From positions 1 through 5,596 of the forward strand of contig JAUIAA010000159.1 in the NCBI GenBank assembly GCA_030425715.1: a DNA stretch of 5,596 bases. The letters are read 5' to 3'. The stretch's first letter is position 1. Each line of letters starts with the position of its first letter. The notes below the pieces were generated by a model that made no database searches, was not told the origin of the DNA, and was given only the letters and a program-made list of their open reading frames with translations. Made by a program: the position numbers and the translations under genes. This stretch comes from Bacteroidia bacterium (GTDB lineage: Bacteria; Bacteroidota; Bacteroidia; Flavobacteriales; Flavobacteriaceae). Positions 1 to 5,596 of this stretch are shown here, piece after piece.

Positions 1-498
1 CCAAGCATCCTCTTCTAAGTAGGTATTTGCAAATGGATTTCCTGCAGCTATGGCGTCAAAAACATTGGCCATATTGGTTCTAATCCCTTCTTCTACTTGC
101 TTTGAAAATTCACTTGCGTTTTTTAGAAGATATAAACCTTTATATAAAGATACTTGTTCGTTCATTTCAGAAGCTTCAAAAAATGAAGATAAAATTTCTT
201 TGTTGTGAGAGGTAGGAAGCGAATACATAAAAACGGTGCGAACCATGTCAATTTTATTCCAATTAGATTTGTTAAATCCGGGATAGATATAATTTAAAGA
301 TGCTAACTCAGGTTTTGAAAAATTAGGAATATCTGCGTTAATAAATCTGGGAGCCATGCTAAAAAATATGGCAAACTTATGTGCAGTCTCTTTGTTCTGT
401 ATAATTTCTGTTTTAGAAATTACCCATTTTTTTTCTTTATCGGATAAATGATTGAGAGTGATTTCTTTAAAAATATTTTGTTTGTCTCTATCTACCAT
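1..498 (-). CDS. eboA: EboA-domain protein, C-terminus beyond window edge (partial)
   Basis: An open frame of 166 codons starts at the ATG at 498-496 and runs off the left edge without a stop, so the C-terminus is missing. I recognise the EboA family from its C-terminal half: an EASEMNEQVSLY stretch, then EGIRTNM (about residues 137-143) followed by VFDAIAAGNPF, and EDAW at the very end (163-166), where the family normally continues with an NQMVLKA-type motif outside the window. The N-terminal part has a SMAPRF segment (47-52) and a PGFNKSNWNKIDMVR segment typical of this alpha-helical family. No signal peptide or membrane helix is visible, so it is probably cytoplasmic. EboA is the first protein of the ebo cluster, which in cyanobacteria is tied to export of the scytonemin precursor to the periplasm. 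Its biochemical activity is unknown. The start lies 4 nt after the stop of the TMEM220 gene, so the two are very likely cotranscribed. Family assignment is from memory of motifs and was not searched. Confidence 0.75.
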   Translation of the reverse strand, partial: MVDRDKQNIFKEITLNHLSDKEKKWVISKTEIIQNKETAHKFAIFFSMAPRFINADIPNFSKPELASLNYIYPGFNKSNWNKIDMVRTVFMYSLPTSHNKEILSSFFEASEMNEQVSLYKGLYLLKNASEFSKQVEEGIRTNMANVFDAIAAGNPFANTYLEEDAW

Positions 499-502
499 TA
501 TA

Positions 503-895
503 TTATGAGTTATTCTTTGTTGATTTGATTTGATAAAACAGAGCTCCAGCAGCGATTAATAAACCTAAAAATTCACGAGTGCCTTCTAGGTATGGTTTTT
601 TATAAACCATTTCGCCAAATAATTCTTCTTTGTGGTCAATTTTAATCCAATCCATAAAATAGGAAAAATGGTAAAGAGCAAATAATAAAAATGCGATAAC
701 CAATATCCATAATATTTTTTTGGGAATCGATTTGTAATTAGCAGTAAGACAGAGAATTGCAGTTAAAAAATATATAGAAAACCACAATATTGGATCCGGG
801 TCGTTTAGTTGTACAATGGCAAAAAGAAAAAATAAAATAAACAATACTACGTTTATTGCCTTTCCTTTTTTATTCGTTTTTACAGCTGTTGACAT
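503..895 (-). CDS. Transmembrane protein 220 (TMEM220) family protein
   Basis: This 130-residue integral membrane protein has about four hydrophobic helices, at roughly residues 14-30, 37-53, 61-80 and 108-122. The family signature is the QLNDPDP motif (29-35) in the loop right after helix 1. A second conserved-looking patch, GTREFLGLL (105-113), leads into the last helix. The N-terminus is lysine-rich and the tail is short and polar (KSTKNNS). TMEM220 proteins occur in bacteria and animals and have no established molecular function, so no reaction is assigned. The start is well fixed: an in-frame TAA lies three codons upstream (904-902), and the next methionine (81) would remove three helices. 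The TAA stop is 4 nt before the eboA start, which makes this the first gene of a leftward operon. It is divergent from addA across a 171-bp gap. The family call is good; a role in the ebo pathway is inference from position only. Confidence 0.8.
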   Translation of the reverse strand: MSTAVKTNKKGKAINVVLFILFFLFAIVQLNDPDPILWFSIYFLTAILCLTANYKSIPKKILWILVIAFLLFALYHFSYFMDWIKIDHKEELFGEMVYKKPYLEGTREFLGLLIAAGALFYQIKSTKNNS

Positions 896-1066
896 ATAGA
901 CTTAATGATAAATAAATTGGTTTAGAGCAACCGAAAATATTGAAATGTAATACTACTAAAATATTTCGAAATGGCGCTTGTTTTTTGGCACTAATTCAAG
1001 GTAATTATGTTAAAAAATTATAAATAATAACGACTATTTTTTTAGTATTTTTATCAAAAATTAAAC
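896..1066. promoter_or_regulatory. Divergent intergenic region between TMEM220 and addA
   Basis: This 171-bp, strongly AT-rich gap separates two divergently read genes and must hold the promoters for both unless one of them is served from elsewhere. On the minus strand, TACATTTC (949-942) and TATTTTCG (939-932) each match the Bacteroidota -7 consensus TAnnTTTG at all but one base. The first has TTTC 18 nt upstream where TTTG is expected. On the plus strand, the closest candidate to the addA start is TATTTTTA (1046-1053), which is weak and could be chance in such sequence. No ribosome-binding motif, small ORF or structured RNA is evident. Confidence 0.3.
932..968. repeat. Imperfect inverted repeat in the divergent promoter region
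   Basis: The left arm CGAAAATATT (932-941) is complementary to the right arm AATATTTCG (960-968), apart from one extra A in the left arm. The arms are separated by an 18-nt spacer and centred near 950. The dyad overlaps both candidate -7 elements of the leftward operon, so an operator is conceivable. The arms are AT-rich and the imperfection is real, so chance is a serious alternative. Confidence 0.3.
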
Positions 1067-4000
1067 GTGCCAAACCAATCTACATTTCAAGTTTATAGTG
1101 CTTCTGCCGGGAGTGGAAAAACATATACTTTGGTAAAATCGTACTTAACCATTTTATTGCAATCGTCAAGTGATTTTCATTTTCAAAAAATACTAGCCAT
1201 TACTTTTACCAATAAGGCTGCAGCCGAAATGAAAGAGCGTATTATTGAAAATTTACTAGATTTTTCAAAATTAGATGTTCATGAAGACAATAATGATATG
1301 TTTCGGCAAATTTGTGAGGAAGTTGATCTTACCTCAGAAGAGGTTAAGACAAAATCTAAAAGAATTTTATCTGCCATTTTAGAAAATTATACTGCCTTTC
1401 AAATCAAAACTATAGATAGTTTTACTAATAAAATTGTAAAATCTTTTGCCTATGATTTAGGCTTGCCTTTAGATTTTGAAGTGGTTCTAGATACCTCTGA
1501 ACTACTAGAGGAAGCTGTGGATGTAGTACTATCAAAGATAGGTAAAGATATGGCATTGACAGAGGTGTTACTACAATTTGCCAAACAAAAAACGCTTGAA
1601 GATAAATCTTGGGATATTAGTTTAGAACTTAAAAATATTGCAAAATTATTATTGGTAGAAGATGACTTCGAGTCAATTAAAAAGCTACAAAATAAATCCT
1701 TTGATGATTTTAAGAAGTTGAATACCTCTCTTAGAAAACAACAGCAAGAAATTGAAAAAAAATTTAAAGAAATCGGTGAAAAAGGCTTGCGGTTGATAGA
1801 TGATGCAGGTATAGCACACAATTACTTTGCCTATTCTGATTTGCCAAACTTTTTTAAAAAATTGATTGTATTTAAAAATCTAGGTACAAAAGGAATTGAT
1901 TTTGATGGAAGGTTGGCAAAAAACATAGAGAAAAATACACTGTATTCGGCAAGTAATAAAAAAATCCCCCAGTCCTCCAAAGATAGTATTGATAGTATTG
2001 AAGAGAGTTTGAAAGATTTATATTACAATGCTGAAAATCTTTACACAAAAGAGTTTTCCAATTACTATTTACAAAAGGAAGTATTAAAAAATTTAATTCC
2101 TTTGGCGGTGTTGAAAGCCATTGGTTTGTCTTTAGAACAAATCAAAACAGAGCAAAATTTACAACTTAACGCAGAGTTTAATCAATTGATTAATAGTCAT
2201 TTAAAAAACCAACCTATTGCATTTATTTATGAAAAAATAGGAGAGAAATTTAAACATTATTTTATAGATGAAATGCAAGATACTTCTGTTTTACAATGGG
2301 AAAATTTAATTCCGTTAGTTGATAATGCCTTATCTGAATTAGATTCTAGCTTGCTTTTAGTAGGAGATGCCAAACAGGCAATCTACCGTTGGCGCGGAGG
2401 TAAAGCAGAACAGTTTATACAATTGGCTGATGAAAAAAACAGCGATGCAGGAAATCCATTTATTCCTAAAAAAGAGGTTTTCAATTTGGAAACCAATTAT
2501 CGCAGTCATGCTGAGATTATCAATTTTAATAACGACTTTTTTACTTATGTTTCTAATTTTTTTCAAGAACCGAGCTATACAGAATTGTATAAAACAGGTA
2601 ATAAACAAAACTTAAATGCTAAAAAAGGAGGGTATGTGCAAATAGATTTTGTAGAAAAAACAGAAGAATTATCTAAAGAAGAGGTCGTTTCTGCCAAAGT
2701 ATATGATGCAATTTTAGGCTTAGACAAAGCATTTAGCCGTAATGAGATATGTATTTTGGTGAGAAAAAGAAAAGATGGAGTTGCGGTAGCAAACTATTTG
2801 GCAGAGAAAGGTGTGGAGATTGTAAGTTCGGAAACATTGCTGTTAAAAAACAATGCCAAAATTAATTTTATCATCCATTTGCTGAGGTATTTAGGAGGTG
2901 AAGAGGATAGTGAAGCCAAATTAAATGTTTTGTTTTTTTTATATGATTTTTATCAAATACAAGAAGAAAAACATTCGTTTTTAAGCAGGTTAATCGATCG
3001 AGAACGGGATGTTTTCTTTAAATCTTTAGAAGAATTTCAGGTTTATTTTCAAGCGCAAAATTTTTATAGAACGCCATTTTATGAAAGCATAGAGCAAATC
3101 ATTAGAAGTTTTCATCTCGCTACTACATCAGATGCCTATTTACAGTTTTTCTTAGACTTTGTATTTGAATTTGGGCAAAAGCAAAGCAATAAAAAAGAAG
3201 GGTTTTTAGAATATTGGGAATTGAAAAAAGATACGGCCAGCATTGTAAGCGCAGCTAATGAAAATGCTGTAAGAATTATGACGGTGCATAAATCAAAGGG
3301 TTTAGAGTTTCCAGTTGTAATTTTTGCTTTTGATATAGATATCTACAAACAAATAAATCCTACGGCTTGGTTTTCTTTAGAAAAAAAAGAAGGATTTCAA
3401 GGTTTTGAGAGTGTTTTAATACCTGCTTCATCAGGAATCAAAAACACAGGAAAACAAGGAGAACAAATTTTTGAGGATAATGAAAAAGCACTGGAGCTAG
3501 ATAATTTTAACTTACTATATGTTGCGTTAACCAGAGCAAAGGAGCAGCTTTATATTATTTTAGATAAAAATATACCAAAAGATAGCACCAAATATTATTC
3601 TCAGTTTTTTCAAAATTATTTGCTAGAAATAAACCAAGGGGAGCAAGAAAATTACTGTTTTGGAAATCCAAAGCGGATTTCGAAAAAAGAGCGTTCCAAT
3701 TTTAATACTGTATTGCAGCAAGAATTTTGTAGTAGCTCATGGCAAGAACACCAAATACATATCGTAACAAATAATGAAGGTCAAGGGTTAGATAAAAGAC
3801 AAGATGCAATTCTTTATGGAAATATCATCCATGAAATTTTATCGAAAATATATACTGAAAAAGATATTGAAGTAATTATAAACGAGTTTATTGAAGTTGG
3901 TGCTTTGTATTTTGAAGACAAGGAAGAATTGGTAAAGCTGCTTTTAAAAATGGTAAATCATAAAGAATTAAAGTCTTATTTTGAGCCTGATAAAAAAATA

Positions 4001-4234
4001 TCTACAGAATGTGAAATCATCAATGAAGAAGGTCAAATTTTAATACCAGATAGATTGGTATTTACCAGTAAAAATGAAGTGGTAATTATTGACTATAAAA
4101 CGGGAAATAAAGAAAAGAAACACGAATTGCAGGTTCAAAATTATGCTGCGGTTTTAGAAAAAATGAATTTAACAGTGGTAGAAAAAATATTGGTATATCT
4201 AGATAAAGAAATTGAAGTATTAAAAGTAGCATAA
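1067..4234 (+). CDS. addA: AddA-type UvrD/RecB family helicase with C-terminal PD-(D/E)XK nuclease
   Basis: This is a 1055-residue superfamily 1A helicase-nuclease, expected to work with AddB to resect double-strand breaks for RecA-dependent repair. All helicase motifs are present: Walker A ASAGSGKT (12-19, K18), motif Ia AITFTNKAAAEM (44-54), Walker B FIDEMQDTS (399-407), motif III VGDAKQAIYRWRGG (432-445), motif IV LETNYRS (474-480), motif V IMTVHKSKGLEF (737-748) and motif VI LYVALTRAK (817-825, with arginine finger R823). The gap of about 345 residues between Ia and II matches the large 1B insert of RecB/AddA rather than UvrD. The C-terminus carries a RecB-type nuclease: H922 in YGNIIHEIL, D995 in PDR, D1009 and K1011 in IIDYKTG, and QVQNY (1022-1026). 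Both activities therefore look intact. It is somewhat shorter than Bacillus AddA (about 1230). The start is GTG: an in-frame TAG lies at 1043-1045 with no ATG in between, and the next methionine (54) falls inside motif Ia. The gene ends in tandem stops TAA TAA (4232-4237). AddB is not adjacent. AddA-like is more likely than RecB, because Bacteroidota typically use AddAB. Confidence 0.93.
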   Translation: MPNQSTFQVYSASAGSGKTYTLVKSYLTILLQSSSDFHFQKILAITFTNKAAAEMKERIIENLLDFSKLDVHEDNNDMFRQICEEVDLTSEEVKTKSKRILSAILENYTAFQIKTIDSFTNKIVKSFAYDLGLPLDFEVVLDTSELLEEAVDVVLSKIGKDMALTEVLLQFAKQKTLEDKSWDISLELKNIAKLLLVEDDFESIKKLQNKSFDDFKKLNTSLRKQQQEIEKKFKEIGEKGLRLIDDAGIAHNYFAYSDLPNFFKKLIVFKNLGTKGIDFDGRLAKNIEKNTLYSASNKKIPQSSKDSIDSIEESLKDLYYNAENLYTKEFSNYYLQKEVLKNLIPLAVLKAIGLSLEQIKTEQNLQLNAEFNQLINSHLKNQPIAFIYEKIGEKFKHYFIDEMQDTSVLQWENLIPLVDNALSELDSSLLLVGDAKQAIYRWRGGKAEQFIQLADEKNSDAGNPFIPKKEVFNLETNYRSHAEIINFNNDFFTYVSNFFQEPSYTELYKTGNKQNLNAKKGGYVQIDFVEKTEELSKEEVVSAKVYDAILGLDKAFSRNEICILVRKRKDGVAVANYLAEKGVEIVSSETLLLKNNAKINFIIHLLRYLGGEEDSEAKLNVLFFLYDFYQIQEEKHSFLSRLIDRERDVFFKSLEEFQVYFQAQNFYRTPFYESIEQIIRSFHLATTSDAYLQFFLDFVFEFGQKQSNKKEGFLEYWELKKDTASIVSAANENAVRIMTVHKSKGLEFPVVIFAFDIDIYKQINPTAWFSLEKKEGFQGFESVLIPASSGIKNTGKQGEQIFEDNEKALELDNFNLLYVALTRAKEQLYIILDKNIPKDSTKYYSQFFQNYLLEINQGEQENYCFGNPKRISKKERSNFNTVLQQEFCSSSWQEHQIHIVTNNEGQGLDKRQDAILYGNIIHEILSKIYTEKDIEVIINEFIEVGALYFEDKEELVKLLLKMVNHKELKSYFEPDKKISTECEIINEEGQILIPDRLVFTSKNEVVIIDYKTGNKEKKHELQVQNYAAVLEKMNLTVVEKILVYLDKEIEVLKVA
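1982..1999 (+). repeat. In-frame 9-nt tandem duplication inside addA
   Basis: GATAGTATT occurs twice in a row with no mismatch, encoding Asp-Ser-Ile twice (residues 306-311) in the poorly conserved stretch between motifs Ia and II. It preserves the frame and probably reflects a small replication-slippage duplication tolerated in a linker. It could also be coincidental. Confidence 0.45.
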
Positions 4235-4238
4235 TAAA

Positions 4239-4742
4239 ATGAATACGGTAGATATTGTAATAGGCTGCGCCTTAGGTTTTGGATTAATAAGGGGCTATTT
4301 AAAAGGATTTTTTGTAGAAATCACTTCCTTAGTAGGGTTGGTATTAGGAGTTTACGGAGCCATACATTTCTCCTATTTTTTAGCAGATTTTTTAAAAGCA
4401 CAAGTTCATTGGGATACCAATGTAGTACAAATAGTAGCCTTTGTAGGAACATTTCTCATCATATTAATAGCGCTGGCACTTTTAGGTAAAGTGCTTACAA
4501 AAATTGCGAAAACTTTAGCATTGGGTGTTTTTAATAAAATACTGGGGGCAATTTTTGGGTTACTTAAATATGGGTTGATATTTAGTGTTTTACTTACCTT
4601 ATTTTCGCATTTTAACCGTACCATGAAATTTGTAAGTAACAAAAAACTAGAGCAATCTAGCTTTTACGAACCCGTAAAAAACTTGGCGCCGAGCTTATTT
4701 CCAAATTTGATTAAAGTTGTTGAAAAATCTAATGAAAAATAA
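4239..4742 (+). CDS. cvpA: CvpA family inner-membrane protein
   Basis: This 167-residue protein has four predicted membrane helices at roughly 4-18, 28-50, 64-84 and 103-124, followed by a soluble tail. The N-terminal pattern fits the colicin V production (CvpA) family: a VDIVIG start, GLIRGYLKGFF (15-25) with its basic turn, then a glycine-rich second helix. So do a second Lys/Gly turn before helix 4 (NKILGAIFGLLKYG, 99-112) and the ending with a FYEPV..LAPSLFP motif (142-154). CvpA was first seen as a factor for colicin V production in Escherichia coli, next to purF. Its molecular function is still unclear, with links to envelope and bile stress in enteric bacteria. The ATG lies 4 nt after the addA stop, so cotranscription with addA, and perhaps translational coupling, is likely. 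No purF or colicin-related gene is present here, so the neighbours do not point to a pathway. Confidence 0.85.
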   Translation: MNTVDIVIGCALGFGLIRGYLKGFFVEITSLVGLVLGVYGAIHFSYFLADFLKAQVHWDTNVVQIVAFVGTFLIILIALALLGKVLTKIAKTLALGVFNKILGAIFGLLKYGLIFSVLLTLFSHFNRTMKFVSNKKLEQSSFYEPVKNLAPSLFPNLIKVVEKSNEK

Positions 4743-4754
4743 TCCCTACTTTTG
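4720..4754 (+). promoter_or_regulatory. Candidate Bacteroidota sigma-A promoter for panB
   Basis: TACTTTTG at 4747-4754 is a perfect match to the Bacteroidota -7 consensus TAnnTTTG. It begins 5 nt after the cvpA stop codon and ends 21 nt before the panB ATG. The nearest TTG triplet for the -33 element is at 4720-4722, giving a 24-nt spacer that is slightly longer than usual. Transcription would start near 4760, leaving a 5' leader of about 15 nt. This implies panB can be expressed separately from addA-cvpA. The -7 element is convincing, the -33 less so. Confidence 0.55.
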
Positions 4755-4775
4755 CCTTGCACAATTCATTAAAAT

Positions 4776-5594
4776 ATGTCAGCAGCCAAAAAAAAATACA
4801 AAAAAATAACGACCAAATCTTTGGTGGAAATGAAATCGAATGGCGAGAAAATTTCCATGTTAACCGCCTATGATTATACCATGGCAAAAATTATAGACCA
4901 TGCCGGAATTGACATGATTTTGGTTGGAGATTCTGCTTCTAACGTAATGGCAGGCCACGAAACAACTTTGCCAATTACTTTAGATCAAATGATTTACCAT
5001 GCCTCGTCGGTTATAAGAGCCGTAGACAGGTGCTTGGTAGTAGTAGATTTACCTTTCGGAACATACCAAGGAAATTCGCGTAAAGCTTTGGCTTCTGCCA
5101 TTAGAATTATGAAAGAATCAGGAGGGCATTCGGTAAAATTAGAAGGTGGTGAAGAAATATCAGAATCGATTTCAAGAATTTTAACCGCGGGTATTCCTGT
5201 AATGGGGCATTTAGGATTGACTCCACAATCTATTTATAAATTTGGAACTTATACTGTAAGAGCCAAAGAAGAGGAAGAGGCCGAAAAATTGAAAAAAGAT
5301 GCCAAATTATTAGAAAGTCTTGGCTGCTTTGCTTTGGTTTTAGAAAAAGTACCCTCAAAATTGGCTAAAGAAGTAGCCGATAGTTTAAGCATACCCGTAA
5401 TTGGTATTGGGGCAGGAGATGGTGTGGACGGACAAGTTTTGGTAACCCACGATATGTTTGGTATGACCCATGAATTTAGCCCAAGATTTTTACGTCGATA
5501 TTTAGATTTATATACCGATATGGGTAACGCTGTAAAAAGCTATATTTCTGATGTAAAAAGCAAAGACTTTCCCAGTAAAAAAGAACAATATTAA
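4776..5594 (+). CDS. panB: 3-methyl-2-oxobutanoate hydroxymethyltransferase (ketopantoate hydroxymethyltransferase)
   Basis: PanB catalyses the first committed step of pantothenate (vitamin B5, hence CoA) synthesis. It transfers a hydroxymethyl group from 5,10-methylenetetrahydrofolate to 3-methyl-2-oxobutanoate to give 2-dehydropantoate. It is a cytoplasmic TIM-barrel enzyme, decameric in the studied homologues. The 272-residue length is normal and the gene is complete. Signatures in order are MLTAYDYTMA (28-37), LVGDSASNV (49-57) with metal ligand D52, GHETTLPITLD (60-70), VVDLPFG (89-95) with D91, KLEGGEE (121-127) with E123, GHLGLTPQS (144-152), LVLEKVP (187-193) with catalytic E190, and PVIGIGAGDGVDGQ (207-220). 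These correspond to D45, D84, E114 and E181 of the E. coli enzyme, so it should be active. The lysine-rich N-terminal extension of about seven residues (SAAKKKYKK) is typical of Bacteroidota versions. It lies 33 nt after cvpA with its own promoter match. No other pantothenate gene is in view. Confidence 0.97.
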   Translation: MSAAKKKYKKITTKSLVEMKSNGEKISMLTAYDYTMAKIIDHAGIDMILVGDSASNVMAGHETTLPITLDQMIYHASSVIRAVDRCLVVVDLPFGTYQGNSRKALASAIRIMKESGGHSVKLEGGEEISESISRILTAGIPVMGHLGLTPQSIYKFGTYTVRAKEEEEAEKLKKDAKLLESLGCFALVLEKVPSKLAKEVADSLSIPVIGIGAGDGVDGQVLVTHDMFGMTHEFSPRFLRRYLDLYTDMGNAVKSYISDVKSKDFPSKKEQY

Positions 5595-5596
5595 AA

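Noticed and set aside
1011..1044. TAAAAAAT followed by ATTTTTTTA, a possible hairpin or terminator upstream of addA.
   Set aside because: The stem would be made only of A-T pairs with a 17-nt loop, and no gene ends nearby that would need a terminator on that strand.
1450..1821. A 123-codon open frame on the minus strand, rich in Ser, Phe and Cys.
   Set aside because: It lies wholly inside addA, antisense to it, and its composition is what the complement of AT-rich Lys/Glu/Asp codons produces. It has no recognisable motif.
2357..2615. Two overlapping open frames of about 80 codons, one on each strand.
   Set aside because: Both fall under addA motifs III and IV, which are clearly the true coding frame. 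They are out-of-frame shadows.
2931..2941. A long T-run in addA as a possible frameshift site.
   Set aside because: The reading frame continues unbroken on both sides with all downstream motifs in place.
4406..4642. A 78-codon open frame on the minus strand.
   Set aside because: It is antisense inside cvpA, whose frame carries convincing membrane helices and family motifs.
4788..4806. Runs of nine and seven A near the start of panB, a possible slippage or phase-variation site.
   Set aside because: Lysine-rich N-termini with A-runs are common in Bacteroidota panB and in AT-rich genomes generally. The frame is intact and a biosynthetic enzyme is not a likely phase-variable target.

Overview
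The window looks like a chromosomal segment of a marine or soil-type Flavobacteriia (Bacteroidota). The reasons are strong AT-richness, AT-biased third codon positions, no Shine-Dalgarno-like motifs before the start codons, a perfect Bacteroidota-type -7 element (TAnnTTTG) before panB, and proteins that read like the Bacteroidota branches of their families. I cannot fix the genus.

Layout: five protein genes in two divergent groups around a 171-bp AT-rich gap (896-1066). The minus-strand group reads leftward. It has a small four-helix membrane protein of the TMEM220 family (895-503), then, after 4 nt, an EboA-domain protein (498 to beyond position 1) that is cut by the window edge. The plus-strand group has a large AddA-type helicase-nuclease starting with GTG (1067-4234), a CvpA-family membrane protein 4 nt behind it (4239-4742), and panB, ketopantoate hydroxymethyltransferase (4776-5594), which has its own good promoter match. 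The window ends two bases after the panB stop codon.

How the genes work together: the left pair probably belongs to an ebo locus. These are conserved clusters linked in cyanobacteria to moving a secondary-metabolite precursor to the periplasm. TMEM220 is a candidate membrane accessory of that locus. On the right, addA (double-strand break processing), cvpA (poorly understood inner-membrane protein) and panB (pantothenate/CoA synthesis) share a direction but no obvious pathway. The tight addA-cvpA junction suggests cotranscription, while panB can probably be transcribed separately.

No RNA genes, mobile elements, CRISPR arrays or clear terminators were seen. Most of the window is ordinary housekeeping or conserved accessory sequence. 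The ebo-TMEM220 linkage is the least characterised part and the best lead, but it is not evidence by itself of a new system.
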